A program made the translations under genes and the position numbers. Shown here one piece after another: positions 1-18,474 of a DNA stretch of 64,000 nucleotides. A model generated the notes under the pieces. It saw only the letters and a program-made list of their open reading frames with translations, was not told the origin of the DNA and ran no database searches. Positions within the stretch are counted from its first letter, which is position 1. Every line of letters begins with the position of its first letter. The DNA is from Telmatactis stephensoni (lineage: Eukaryota; Cnidaria; Anthozoa; Actiniaria; Isophelliidae), in the NCBI GenBank assembly GCA_029948255.1, contig JALIZF010001486.1, forward strand, positions 124,001-188,000, written 5' to 3'.

Positions 1-173
1 TCTGACTGAAGAGGGTTTCTCATGGTTATAAACCAACAATGTCTACCATTACATTTGTTTATTGTGTGCATTCATGCTTAAGCTAGAATTAAACTGAATT
101 CTGGTACATGTAGATGAATTTAAACACAGCCTCCAACAAATGCAGGCAATTTTCTACATGTAAATCAAATTCA

Positions 174-6961
<6,788 letters not shown>

Positions 6962-7110
6962 TTTTGGAAAATTGCTTCCAAATATTTACAACGTATAAAA
7001 CAAGAAAATAAGCTCAGAACATGGATAACACAGAAAATGTCTTTGTAGCGACTTTACACAAAATTTTACATCATTTCTTGTTGAATATTTACAACTTTTC
7101 ATCTGTCCTT

Positions 7111-7170
7111 TCTTTGCTTGCCACGTAATTACCGACTACGCATGCGTCACATAACACAGGAAGTCCAAAT
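7111..7170 (-). promoter_or_regulatory. Probable SEL1L promoter elements
   Basis: About 150-200 bp upstream of the SEL1L start lie a palindromic NRF1-like word tacgcatgcgtc (7137-7148), an ETS-like caggaagt (7157-7164) and ccacgtaa (7121-7128). The last, read on the minus strand, is ttacgtgg, close to the XBP1/ATF6-type UPR element TGACGTGG. A UPR site would fit an ERAD gene; this is inference from motif resemblance only. Confidence 0.4.
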
Positions 7171-7171
7171 T

Positions 7172-7769
7172 CTTATGGTTGGGTATCCTGTGCCGGAATA
7201 ATTCTCATTTCCTTTTTCTTCTTGTCTTTCTTTTAATTTTCTTTCTTTTTCTTTCTTCTTCTTTCCTTTCTTTTCTTTTCTTTGTATTTTTTTTATTCTA
7301 AAATTCTCGAAAATTCAGTTAATTAAACGGAAAGAGTGACAGATAACCATAAAAAATACATTTTTATACCAAAGCTGCCGAGATACTCATGAGCAAATTG
7401 TTCTGATAGTCTCCAAAAGAATAAAGAAAGAAAGATGGTTAGCATAATTTGAGTGGAAAATCCCTGATGGTCCCTAAGTATCAGGCCCTCCATTTCTCTC
7501 CTTCCCCCCCCCCCCCCCCCCCCCCCTTTCCACTCAGGTTTAGTTGCACGTCACTGTAGACACTACCGGCTCGATCAAGTTGGACACAAAATAAACGCTT
7601 TCGCAATTTTGCTTATGTACAGTGTGACAGCTTAAATTTCTCTAAAATTCTGCCAAATTGTACTCATGCAGTCTAAAAATTCCCAAGATTTTCTAAAATT
7701 CCGGAATTTGTATCCGTATGACACAACGATAATTGCGTTATTGTTGTTGTAGTCAGGGTTTTTTGTGGT

Positions 7770-7800
<31 letters not shown>

Positions 7801-8979
7801 GTTTGGTTTGGTTTTTGTTTGGTTTGTAGTTTTGTCTCTGGTTTTTTATTATTATTGATATTTTCTTCTTCTTCTTCAGTTTTCAATCAAAGTCTCTGAG
7901 AAGGAAGAAAATAGTAAGGGAGAAATTTAATCAAAATTTGTTGAATTTAATCTTCTTTGCACCTCGGTAAACTGAAGAAAGCCACCATTTTCTATAAGTG
8001 TTAATTGACGAATGCTTTGTCGTGAAAAGCATCCTTTCTTTGATCGTCACAGTCTAATGAACTCGACCCAAACTACGTACGTCAAAAATTATTTTCGCTC
8101 ACGAAGCCAAAGGTCAAGAAAACAAGACCAAGTTACCATGTAATCAAATTTTACAGAAAGAGTAACTAACATTCACAGGAATTGTAACTAAAAGCGGTAT
8201 GACACATGACAACTATGAATAAGGTAAGATAACTCGTAAAAGTGATGCTTTTTTAGTTCAGCAAGAAGCAATTAATGGATAGAGTGCTTTGAATTACTAG
8301 CAGAGACTCGTCGATGCACTTGAAAGGTATCATATCACATACAAACGATGGCGTCGCGTGTTCTTGGAATTATGCTTTCAGTAATTGAATGAAATCACAG
8401 CACCGCATCATTGGGAACGAAAATGGTCCTGATTTTGACTTAAACCTCCCTATGTTTATTCATAGAAACTTTGTGTACTAGGTTGCTATAATTACGTGCG
8501 AAATTGGTGCTGTTTTGACACTCAAAGACTAAGTGTTCAACACAATGCACAGCTTTATTGTATTCCAAATCCCTTAAAAGACTTTTCATTAGCAAGGCGC
8601 TTAATGTTCTCAGCACATAAACAGCCACTGAGGCCTTAAATATGAATGAACTTAGAAACCTTAGCATTGCTCGCGTTCACTCTAAATATATTTGCATTGT
8701 AAGCATACTACAAATCCATCGGCTCAAACAATACATTTAAAATTCAAAAAATTAAAAGAAAAAATGCGATTAGGGGTTCATCTTCACTATAAATGTGTAG
8801 TAGCCGGTTTATTCGTTTATGGAAGCTTCCAGTATCAAAGCATGACTTAGTTGGGGCCGTCTCAGTATTGTTGAGCAACTGTGTTTATTAATTGACTAGC
8901 AGTTCAACAAGCGATAATTGATTTACCAGTCTGTTAGCAGCACGCGCAATGGTGTCGTACTGCAGCATGCAATGTTGTG
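7172..8979. other. Intergenic, no gene seen
   Basis: It contains pyrimidine-rich simple sequence at 7200-7290, a pure C run at 7505-7527, and (gtttt)/(gtttg) repeats at 7765-7830. No ORF with recognisable protein or splice structure was found on either strand. Confidence 0.6.
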
Positions 8980-9151
8980 GAAATAGAAAACGAGGCAGCG
9001 TGCTATGTTGAGTTATAGAAGCACGCGGAAATTGTAAGAAGACGAGAGAAGTGTTAGGACGCCGAGTGCTTCTCAACACTTCTCGAGTCTTCTTACAATT
9101 CGCAAGTGCTTCTATAACTCAACATAGCACTGCTGCCGAGTTTTCTATTTC
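8980..9151. repeat. 172-bp foldback element with arms of about 78 bp
   Basis: A nearly perfect inverted repeat. The left arm begins gaaatagaaaacgaggcagc and the right arm ends gccgagttttctatttc. Both arms carry gctatgttgagttatagaag, and the loop is only about 15-20 bp. It could form a long hairpin if transcribed. Confidence 0.85.
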
Positions 9152-9300
9152 TTTTATAAAATACAATTGAAGTTATAATTTCTTTTTTTCGTTGGAGAAA
9201 GTTTGAAAATGTGCGTGCTGTGTGTTCTCGTAGAGATCGGGCGACACGCGTCCTTTGGCCAATCAGAGCGCGCGTTATATCATAGTTATTTTATAATTGT

Positions 9301-9322
9301 CAACAACAACAACAACAACAAC

Positions 9323-9355
<33 letters not shown>
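9301..9355. repeat. (CAA)n(TAA)n microsatellite
   Basis: Compound trinucleotide tract: caa repeats followed directly by taa repeats. It follows a repeat-like segment with gccaatcagagcgcgcg, a word seen in other dispersed repeats of this window. Confidence 0.9.
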
Positions 9356-9740
9356 CAATTTGAATTCGAATTTATGATAGCAAATACATGCTAATATCTC
9401 CGAATATAAGGATAAAACTAGATATAAACTAAGATAAAATGAAATAAAATAAAAATAAAAATAACTAAAAAATTAAATGTCAACAATCGCGATGAAGAAG
9501 ATTATTGCTCAAGTTGAAAAACAGCACACGTATTATCGGTGTGTATCGCGATTCTCCTATCACTTTGATCTACAGAGAGACGGCGTTATTTTCCGGTAAT
9601 GCCGTCTCAAAATCAGCGCTCGTGATTGGCCCAAGCATTGAGGACTGCATCAAAGTGGCTTTCTTCAAAATCACAAAAACCTACTGAAAATCAATTCAAA
9701 AATTGAGCAGCAAATATAAAACAACTTTTTAGATAATATT

Positions 9741-9927
9741 CCTTCCTTCCTTCCTTCCTTCCTTCCTTCCTTCCTTCCTTCCTTCCTTCCTTCCTTCCTT
9801 CCTTCCTTCCTTCCTTCCTTCCTCCTTTCCTTTTCTTCTTTCCTTCCTTCCCTCATCTCGTCCTTCCTTATTGCTGCTTGCTTTCTTACTTCGATCCTTT
9901 GTTGCTTCCCTCCTTCCTTCCATTTTG

Positions 9928-10006
<79 letters not shown>

Positions 10007-10024
10007 TGTTTCTTTCTTTCTTTC
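9741..10024. repeat. Long pure pyrimidine tract, (TTCC)n then (TTTC)n
   Basis: About 85 bp of ttcc repeats, a broken pyrimidine-rich bridge (about 9823-9930), then about 90 bp of tttc repeats. The run ends 40 bp before the acceptor-like ccgcag at 10052-10057, so it may serve as an oversized polypyrimidine tract for the gene at 10065. Confidence 0.9.
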
Positions 10025-10064
10025 CTCATATACCTATCTTACATTTTAAAACCGCAGATTCCTG

Positions 10065-10682
10065 ATGGAAAGATATTCACATACTGCGGACAAAAAGAAA
10101 GAAGCTGCCGAAACATCTCTTGACCGAATACGCCGAAGCATAGAAGGGGCCCTGGAGAAAGAGAAACAATGCGTTGAAAAAGAAGCATTAAATCAGTATA
10201 TAAAAGATGCATCGACTCGAATGAGTCTAAATCTACCAATCAAGCCGATGAAAGTTCTCCACAAAGAAAAACCCCCAAACCAGAGCAACCAAAGAGATTA
10301 CAAATTGCCTAGCCTGCAACATGGCGACAGGTCGCCCACCAAAAGACCTGATCAACTTGGAGCCAACATGGAAAATACCGCTGGCCAAAACGGCGCGCAC
10401 TTACCGAAAGCAAACCAGACAAATCTACGCCTCCCTCCAATAATCATCGATACAGGTCAGGGGGAAGTTGTTGGGAAAAGGAAGAGAAAGAAATATGACC
10501 ACCATGAATCAAAAGAATATAAAAGAAAATCTCCCAAGCATATTATGACTAAGAATCGATTAGAAAGTGGTTCTTCTTGTGAAGAAGACTTAAGTGTTGT
10601 CATGTGCGGGCGATCTCCAGTCATAAAAGATGGCGAAAAGGAACTTTTTGTGTCTAAACATGGGAGATTTAAGAGTAAATAG
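10065..10682 (+). CDS. Unrecognised basic hydrophilic protein, 205 aa (single or last exon)
   Basis: Open frame of 205 codons beginning MERYSHTADKKKEAAETSLD. I do not recognise it. The first 60 residues are charged and likely helical (EGALEKEKQCVEKEALNQYI). The middle is Asn/Gln/Pro-rich with LRLPPIIIDTGQGEVVGKRK, and KRKRKK with later KEYKRK could be nuclear localisation signals. The last third has an acidic patch (SGSSCEEDL) before a basic tail. There are no membrane segments. An acceptor-like pyrimidine tract plus cag lies 7 bp upstream of the ATG, so the start codon may sit at the 5' end of a last exon with 5' exons elsewhere. Composition looks protein-like, unlike nearby shadow ORFs, but homology is untested. 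Confidence 0.55.
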   Translation: MERYSHTADKKKEAAETSLDRIRRSIEGALEKEKQCVEKEALNQYIKDASTRMSLNLPIKPMKVLHKEKPPNQSNQRDYKLPSLQHGDRSPTKRPDQLGANMENTAGQNGAHLPKANQTNLRLPPIIIDTGQGEVVGKRKRKKYDHHESKEYKRKSPKHIMTKNRLESGSSCEEDLSVVMCGRSPVIKDGEKELFVSKHGRFKSK

Positions 10683-13349
10683 AATATTTTAAGATAGTAG
10701 CTAATATTCAAGTTTCCATTTGCTAGAGACCGCTGAGCTTCTTGACAAAAGGCGCATTTATACAGCGGGTTAGTTTCCCGAGAAACACCAATGGGGTTAA
10801 AATTGATGCTTGTATTGTTAATTCTTGGTTTTGACGATGGTATTTCGGAATAATTTACCTTGACTCGAGGCTAACACTACGTTTGTGCGCCTGTTGTCTA
10901 ATTTTACAGCGGTATCGTCAAACTTGAAAAAGGTTTATTGCACAAACACTGACCCTTGCAAAATCGTTGAACAACGAAGCTGAGACCGAAATGGGTCCTG
11001 GCCGGTACACCAGTAATAATAGCCGACTGGCACTCATAACCACATACAAAAGCATCAAGACGAGGCTACGTGCATAAAGCTCAGTCATTCCTAACAAGAC
11101 AAAAGTTTTAGCACGCGCGTAACCTTGTTCAGAATTTTTTGTATGTATCAGGTGAAGCATACTCGGAACTGGAATACTGGATTTCCATGTGTTTTATTTT
11201 ATGAATTCGCTGATAATCGCGTCTGGAATACCCGAAAGATTTCTCAGTCGCTTTTTGAAACGCCCACATGCTCTCCTTCTTTAAAATCATCAAATCAACG
11301 GTTTTCACAAAATGTTCAGTTTTGTCTCAGATTTAGATTTCCAAGGGTCAGTGTTTCGTGTGCAATAGCCATATATACCTACTTCAAAAAAGGTTGTCGT
11401 ATGAGAGCAGTCTCAGGCCTACGCGACTAGACCGAAAGGGAGTATGGGTAGTTGCAAAATTTCACTCTCTTAATTTTTTTAAAATTGTCTTGATTTCACA
11501 ATCAGCAAATGAAGCTCTTTGATGTATTAGGTCTTAGCAAGCTGAAGTTAAATTATGGTGTGGATATTTGTGTTGTTTTATAGCTTTAGCAATATTTACC
11601 CATGCTTCCCTTCGGGTGAGTCGCGTAGTCTTTTGTCGACAACGTTTACTGAAATAGGTGTAATAGATTCCTATAATGAGTCTCAGTGCAAGTGAAAATG
11701 TAGATCCAAAGATGCAGCAGTAATAACGCCGCAGTAATTTTTAAAATGATTACAATGCTAAATACATTCTCTATTTAAATTACCGATGATATGATGTGAG
11801 CCAGACGTCGAAACATGTTAATTAAACGATCATTAAAAGTAACGTAATCATTTCAAAAATGAAAATGTATTGAAAATGTAAAAAGTACGGACTATAAAAG
11901 GAATAAATGGAGAGAACAAATAAAAATACATTGATTATTTACAGTGGTTGATTCAGTAAAACCTTCAATCGGCCGTGCTGTGTTCTCTCAAAACACGCGC
12001 CACTACGCATTCAGTACAGTCCCACAAGGTTAAGGGCGTATATATATCCAGGAACTCTGAACGCGGGGCATTGTTTCAAGGGAAAGGGAAATTTTCTGCA
12101 AAATGAAGGGGTAGCTAAAGCTAATATAGCAACGTAATCCACATCTCATGAATCCGTCCCTGGAACTCCCAGTATTACGAACATCGACAGGTCCTCAGGA
12201 CTAATTGGTGGCCTAATAGCACTGATAAGGGACGGACCATAAGAATTTTTGGGGGGGGGGGGGGGGGGGTAATTACCAAAAAAAATTCGAGCACAGCTTT
12301 AAACTAAGAAAATAATATCGTGCAGAGCAACAGCTCCCCCCCCCCCCCCCCAAAAAAAAATACGCGCAAGGAAAAGTGGTTTTGCTGTAATAAGCAATGT
12401 TTTGCTGTAATAAGCAATAAGTAATAAGCAGACGATTTTCCGAACTGATATTTATCTATATTCGGTCTTCTACGACTATTAATCTAGGTTTAATCGCTAG
12501 CTTTCATTAGTTTTTCCACAAATATTTGAAAAACTTATAAGTTCTGACCCAGCATGGCTGTTTCTAAGTTTAAGACAAACCAATCTTTGGTGACTGGGAA
12601 AAAAAACTCGTCCAAATTATATTAAGGCAAGTCGGTATATTCAAACGTTGCTCATAACTGTTCGTCATTGAACAAATCTGACACTGTGCAATAAATCAAT
12701 TTTTGACTCTGACCGGACGCATCAATTTACCATTATGACATCGGCTAGGATCTAGCACACGCGCGCCCTGATTGGTTAAATAGAGTGCAATTATGTCCTT
12801 TGGTGCATGATGGCGCCCCCTGTCCTTCAAACGACGTCCAATTGTTTCTTTTTTTCCCCTTTATATCAACATTTATAAAAATTGTTGAAAACAACAACAA
12901 CTACGTCGATTTTATAACGATAAAGCAGAAAACTGAAAAGTGATAAGTCTTTTGCGAAGTCGTTACACGAATCTGTCCGTTCAAATAAAATGTTTCTGTA
13001 TTGTAACTACATTAACATTTGCCGTTTATTATTAAGAACAATTGTCGCTGTAGTCTAATGCTTGCTATGCCAAAATAGTAATTTATTAAATAGTTATGTT
13101 AAAACTAACAATAAAAGAAGGTCAAGACAGACAATTCAATCGAATTCAGTCCGACACTGAAACGTTTTTACAACTTCAATTTTAATTAAATATCTTTATG
13201 TCAGTCAACTTCCTTTATATTTTATAGAAACCGATCTATTCCAATACATTCCAGTAATACAAATGTATTACAGGGGCGTGTTACAGATTGTGCTGTTCGG
13301 CAGGATTGAGTTTCTCCTCATAGTCATTGACCGTCGTCCGCTATTTTTT
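10683..13349. other. Intergenic repeat-rich DNA, no gene seen
   Basis: 11370-11660 is one copy of a dispersed repeat also found at 30070-30430. A G run (about 12248-12270) and a C run followed by A (about 12336-12360) face each other as an inverted simple repeat. 12428-12790 repeats at 17710-18100 and is probably part of the duplicated unit carrying the receptor genes. No supported coding region. Confidence 0.6.
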
Positions 13350-15384
13350 TCACACAATAATCTTCTCCCAGCTCAGTCGGAAATCGTTTAAAAAAGCAAA
13401 ATAGATACAGGGACTAAGACAAGAATTGAGCAGAGGCAAAAGGTGGTGAATCATGAAGTTAAGTGTTGACCAATCGATGCATGAGTTATTGATTAGTTTT
13501 ACATCTTTGAGATGGCTATCAACAATACGTAAAGAAGTATAGGTAAAATATGGAACAGAACAAGATGAATAAAGTAGCAAGTTGCACAGTACCATTCTGA
13601 CTGCGTTTACCATTCGTTTCCTTCGTTGTTCTCTTTGTACATCAGAAAGACTGGCTTGAATGACTTGAGGCTTTGACATGTCTTCTTAAAGTTACAATAC
13701 TTAGTGAGAATATTGTACAGTAAAATATGATAACAATCAATTGAAATATGATGGTCATGACTTTTACATTCCTTACAGTGCAGTAATAGTGTTCTCCAGT
13801 CTTAGCCCATTTGTTGATAAACAAACGGTATGAAGAAATCGCCATAGGAATCAGCCACAAGCAAGCAAGAACTACCACTCTCTGTTTCACTGTGTATGGT
13901 TGTACTATCTGCACTGTTTGCCTTGTTATTCTAAATCGTTCGATACTGATTATAGTGCAGGCATATCGTGCACAAAAAGTGCAGAATTGTTCAGTTTTTT
14001 GCTACAAGCATGAAAATTGGCACAATGATAGAAGACAACATGCTGACTAATTCCTGATATAGCGCCACGCCCAAAAATCAATACTTCCAGTTTTACACAT
14101 GTGGAATTAATTTTCACTTAAAATTAAATACAATTGTTGCATTAACAAGCTGTTCCATGAAATGTGATAATTCTTTACAAGTACTGTCCGTTCTACCTAG
14201 CTGACTATAGTGCCCCACCCTATTCCTCGTACTTCCAGTTTTATGTTAATGGCTTTAATTAAATTCAAAATTACTGAAAATAACCGTTTTCTACAATGCT
14301 ATCACTACCAACTAATCCTATTTGGTCTAATGATGTATGCCCTTTTCATTTCACATGCACTGCCACACCCTAAACTTAGTACTGCCAGTATAGATACATA
14401 GGAATACCTCAAGTCTCTCAAGTATCAAAATTATTCACCTTGTTTTAAAGTCAAGGAGATAGAATAATAGACAGATATGATTGAAACAAAGCAATTTGAA
14501 TAACATGCAAGCATGGCAACGCCTTTTCAAAAGTACTTCCAGTAATAGTACATTGTAATTGATTATTGGGGTTACTGGGATTTATCAACTTTGGATTATG
14601 GAAAATCTAATATTCAGTAAGGTAAGAATCTTTGACAAGGGAGAGGGCTATTGCAGTTCACTCGTAGCAATCATTAAATTTTATTATTTCAACTTCCCAA
14701 ACAAATTAATTCCATTTGCAATCGCCTCCACAATCACACATGGCTGTGCACACGAGCTGCAATTTTGCACATTTTTATCTTGCTGACATTTACATCTTAG
14801 TTTTCCCACATTTGCGTCAATTTAATCTTTTCAGTCCGCCTTTGTCTACTGCCAAGTGTGGCGCAGAGGGTAGCTGCAACGACTGACCTGGCTTGGTAAG
14901 CGGTTAGTCTCTTAATATGCAGATGGGATGCTGCCCCTATTGACTTGGCTTTTTTGAAAACATTTCCTTCTATAAAGTCAATAACTATTTGGCAAAAGTT
15001 AGTTTAACTGTACAGTAGTACAACAAACTGCTGCAGTAGACTGACATATATTTCCAACAGATCTTTACATACAGAATCATTCAAAGGCCGTTCAAATGTT
15101 GTTTTTACTTTTGCAAACAATACCTTCAAGTCTCCAAGGCAGAGATTTTCCCGAATATAGACATTTCATTGCAGCCCGTGAAGACAAAGAAATTAAAAGT
15201 TGAAGTTTTACTTCAAAATCGCGGGACGTTGGTGCGCAGATCTCCAGGCCTATTCCAGGCCCTAAAATCGCCTAAAATCGCCCTAAGTTTTGAGTATCTT
15301 TGGGGATAATTTTGCTAAAATCGCCAAAACTACGGCAATTTTAGTGCCCGGAGTAGGCCTATTTCCAAAGCCAGAGGAAAAAGC

Positions 15385-15563
15385 AATTGAAGATGGGCCC
15401 TTTTCTTCCGCTCTCCACCGATGCTCCATTTTAAGAGTATTTACAGTATATTAAAGCTACACGGAAAGATCAGAAGTCGAAACAAGGATAGGAAGTCACT
15501 GATATTCGATGGGGATCAAACTTGGGACCTCTCGCACTAACCAACTGTGCGATCCTTGCTCCT
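15385..15563 (-). mobile_element. tRNA-derived SINE, minus-strand copy
   Basis: Read on the minus strand it starts agcaaggatcgcacagttgg (A-box-like) and has a B-box-like segment aagtttgatcc. It aligns through its body with the plus-strand copy at 37142-37415. It interrupts the ORF relic at 15562-15908. Confidence 0.75.
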
Positions 15564-15908
15564 AAAAGTCGTGGAAGCCATGGAAAGCAGGAAGTGCAGC
15601 TGCTTTGCTAGGACCTAGTGCTCTGAAAACTTCAAGTACTGCAATAATGTGGAAAGATTTTTCTGCGTCCTCTCCAAACATGGCGACTGCCAACACCACC
15701 ACATCAGTGTCGAGAGTAAGGGTAAGGAGTTTCTGAATTGCATAGTTGACACAATCCTTACAAATGAAAAAAAAAGCCTTGAGTCTGATTCCTCTTGAGT
15801 GCATGTTGCCAATCCAGTGAATTCCCGTTCTACATCACATGCAAATCCTTGTCCAAAAGAAGAAATCAAGTGTATGTTTCCAGGCAACTTGATGACTTTA
15901 ATTTGCAA
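15562..15908 (-). pseudogene. Relic of a multicopy invertebrate ORF (DTDVVVLAV type)
   Basis: Two overlapping minus-strand frames each hold parts of one protein: TCTQEESDSRLFF in one and KDCVNYAIQKLL, LDTDVVVLAVAMF and LGPSKAAALPAFHGF in the other, so at least one frameshift separates them. The 3' end is cut by the SINE at 15563. From memory this motif set (E-x-D...DTDVVVLA...LG..K..ALP.FHA) recurs in uncharacterised repeated genes of corals and other invertebrates; I do not know its function. The paired acidic residues could suggest a nuclease-like fold, which is speculation. Confidence 0.55.
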
Positions 15909-18103
15909 ATTTCAACTAAAAGTAAAAAGCTCTCAAAAACTTAAGGAATCCAGGGAATTCCCGTTCAACACTAATTTTTCTCCAACAGAAGAAATTAAGT
16001 GTTTCTTGTTGGGCAATATGATGGATTTGAAAATTTCAGCTAAAAATTAAAAAAAGCTCAATACCCTGAGGAATCTTTCCCAGTTGCATGGTATAAGAGT
16101 ACTTGTTGGCTCTACACGCTTTGGTTGACCATGACTTTGTTAACTTCTACATATGGTCTGTGATTTGAGGCTATCAGTGCTGCAATATTCGCTCCACATC
16201 ACATCAACCCTGGAGACATTCTGTATTAAACTGGGTCTTCACAATCATGTGTAATTGATCAGGCTATTGTGAATGGGTTTTCTTTATGTGGAAAATTATA
16301 AAATAGTGAGAATTATTGATTGTTACGAGTGAACTGCAATAACAGTGGCCTTTAGGCAGGAATCCCTACAGAAAGATGTCAGATTGCCATATACCCAAAC
16401 CTAATTCCAGATCATCAATTCCAAAGTATTATTACTGGAAGTACTTTTGAAAAGGCGTTGCCATGCTTGCATGTTATTCAAATTGCTTTGTTTCAATCAT
16501 ATCCGTCTATTATTCTATCCCCTTGACTTTAAAACAAGGTAAATAATTTTGATACTTGAGACTTGAGGTATTCCTATGTATCTATACTGGCAGTACTAAG
16601 TTTAGGATGTGGCAGTGCATGTGAAATGAAAAGGGCATACATCATTAGACCAATTAGGATTATTTGGTAGTGGTAGCATTGTAGAAAACGGTTATTTTCA
16701 GTAATTTTGAATTTAATTAAAGCCATTAACATAAAACTGGAAGTACGAGGAATAGGGTGGGGCACTATAGTCAGCTAGGTAAAAGGAACAGTACTTGTAA
16801 AGAATTATCACATTTCATGAAACAACTAGTTAATGCAACAATTGTATTTAATTTTAAGTGAAAATTAATTCCACATGTGTAAAACTGGAAGTATTGATTT
16901 TTGGGCGTGGCGCTATATCAGGAATTAGTCAGCATGTTGTCTTCTATCATTGTGCCAATTTTCATGCTTGTAGCAAAAAACTGAACAATTCTGCACGATA
17001 TGCCTGCACTATTACCAAAAGAGTAACAACAGAAACAATGATGATTGTGTCATTGAGAAAAGGCATGGCTTTACAGAGAATTTCTCCCCAAATACTCTGA
17101 ACGTTGTAGTAAAGGATATCAACTTGAAACCGAATTAGGAAATACCAGCTTAGAACGATCGTAAAAGTATCGGACACGGCCATATTGATGATCAAATGGT
17201 GTAAGTTTTTGCGTACAGTGTACTTAGCAGCGACTACAATGGCAAAGATGTTTCCAAAAACACCAAATCCACTAAGCAGCAACGTGATCATTATCTTAAC
17301 AGTTTGTATCAAGTCCTTGTTTTGTTTGTCGTACTTGCAGGCATTGTAGTCTTGAGTGATGTTAGACGCGTTCATTTTGGTATGAGGAGAACTTCACTGA
17401 AAAGCAAGACTCACTGATTGCACTGTACGATAAACCTTTATACGAGTAAAGCTGTGGTAATACTTGTAGGCGTATATATATCATGTATGACCCACCTGGA
17501 TTTATTCATTTCTTAATATTTTCATGTGATTATTAATAAGGACTGTTTATTTTGAGGAAACGTCAAAAATGCTGACTGGTTAATTGCTCAGGTATACGTA
17601 TAGGATTACACACACTTGTATGGTCTTAATTTAATACACGATAAGCGGACGTGCGATTGGGAATTCAATATATCAGTATTCACCGTGTGGTTATAATAAC
17701 CAATAAATAATAATTAGACGATTTTCCGAACTGATATTTATCTATTCGATCTTCTACGACAATTAATCTAGGTTTAATCGCTAGCTTTCATTAGTTTTTC
17801 CGCAAATATTTGATAAACTTAAGTTTTAACCCAGCGTCTGCTTCTAAGTTTGATATGAACCATCTTCGGTGATTCCAGAATGGGGGAAAAAACTCATCCA
17901 AAATTTATTAAGTGTAAGTCAGTATATTTAAACGTAGCTCATAACTGTTCGCTATATTGAACAAATTTGGCACTATGCAATAATGAAATCAATTTTGGAC
18001 TCCGACCGGACGCATTAATTTTATATTTCAGTCCATTGAACATTATAAATGATATCGGCTAGGATATAGCACACGCGCGCCGTGATTGGTTAAATATAAT
18101 ATA

Positions 18104-18169
18104 AATATCCGAGTCAGGTTTGTCGTACTTGCAGTAATTGTAGTCTTGAGTGATGTTAGACGCGTTCAT
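18104..18169 (-). pseudogene. GPCR 5'-end relic 1
   Basis: Reads MNASNITQDYNYCKYDK followed by PDSDI on the minus strand, the exact N-terminus of the receptor family, and then leaves homology. Only about 22 codons remain. Confidence 0.8.
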
Positions 18170-18430
18170 TTTGATGGAAGGAGAACTTCACCGCAGAGCA
18201 AAACAGTACTTTTTGCATCTCAGATCATAACAAAGCGAGCACAAATTTGATTATCCAACTAATGATATTTACGAAAGTCTTTGTCAAAAACACCGATCGA
18301 CAATCAATTGATGCCTTGATCCGACACAGGCGCTTTAGACCACAATGTAAACGCTTGCAAATGTTGTTATGAATACCATCCTTCCAACACTATCTGAACT
18401 CGAAGCAACGCGTTGACTTATTATCGATTC

Positions 18431-18474
18431 CAGGTTTGTTACACTTGTAATTCAGTAATGTTAGACGCATTCAT
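18431..18474 (-). pseudogene. GPCR 5'-end relic 2
   Basis: Reads MNASNITELQV then a stop on the minus strand: the family start with its N-glycosylation sequons, degraded directly after. Confidence 0.7.

Larger units (their letters stand above)
13953..17011. mobile_element. 3,059-bp element with ~700-bp inverted arms and TTA target duplication
   Basis: The termini are tagtgcaggcatatcgtgca (left) and its complement ending gcctgcacta (right). TTA at 13950-13952 and at 17012-17014 forms a 3-bp direct duplication that is single-copy in the uninterrupted paralogues. The arms 13953 to about 14665 and about 16324 to 17011 are inverted copies, seen even as matching 63-codon shadow ORFs at 14210-14401 and 16574-16765. 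The centre has a broken ORF relic (15562-15908), a reversed SINE (15385-15563) and a nested short palindrome (15245-15362). A 3-bp TWA duplication is typical of PIF/Harbinger elements; the termini do not prove that class. Confidence 0.8.
13350..17375 (-). pseudogene. Class A GPCR pseudogene split by a transposon-like insertion
   Basis: The N-terminal half is intact at about 17012-17375 (MNASNITQDYN..., TM1 GVFGNIFAIVVAAKYTV, TM2 with NMAVSD, ECL1 WGEILCK, TM3 up to VTLLVI). The C-terminal half resumes at 13949 with ISIERFRITRQ and runs to 13350. Between them sits the 3,059-bp element 13953-17011 flanked by TTA. The C-terminal half also carries a frameshift near 13680 (between TLRR and SKPQ) and a changed C-terminus (NDFRLSWEKIIV then stop). 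Aligned with the intact paralogue at 19482-20519 the halves join exactly at the insertion, so this was an ordinary receptor gene disrupted in place. Confidence 0.9.

Noticed and set aside
14210..16765. A pair of identical 63-aa proteins (14210-14401 plus, 16574-16765 minus)
   Set aside because: They are the same stretch of the two inverted arms of the transposon-like element; no domain and no splice context.
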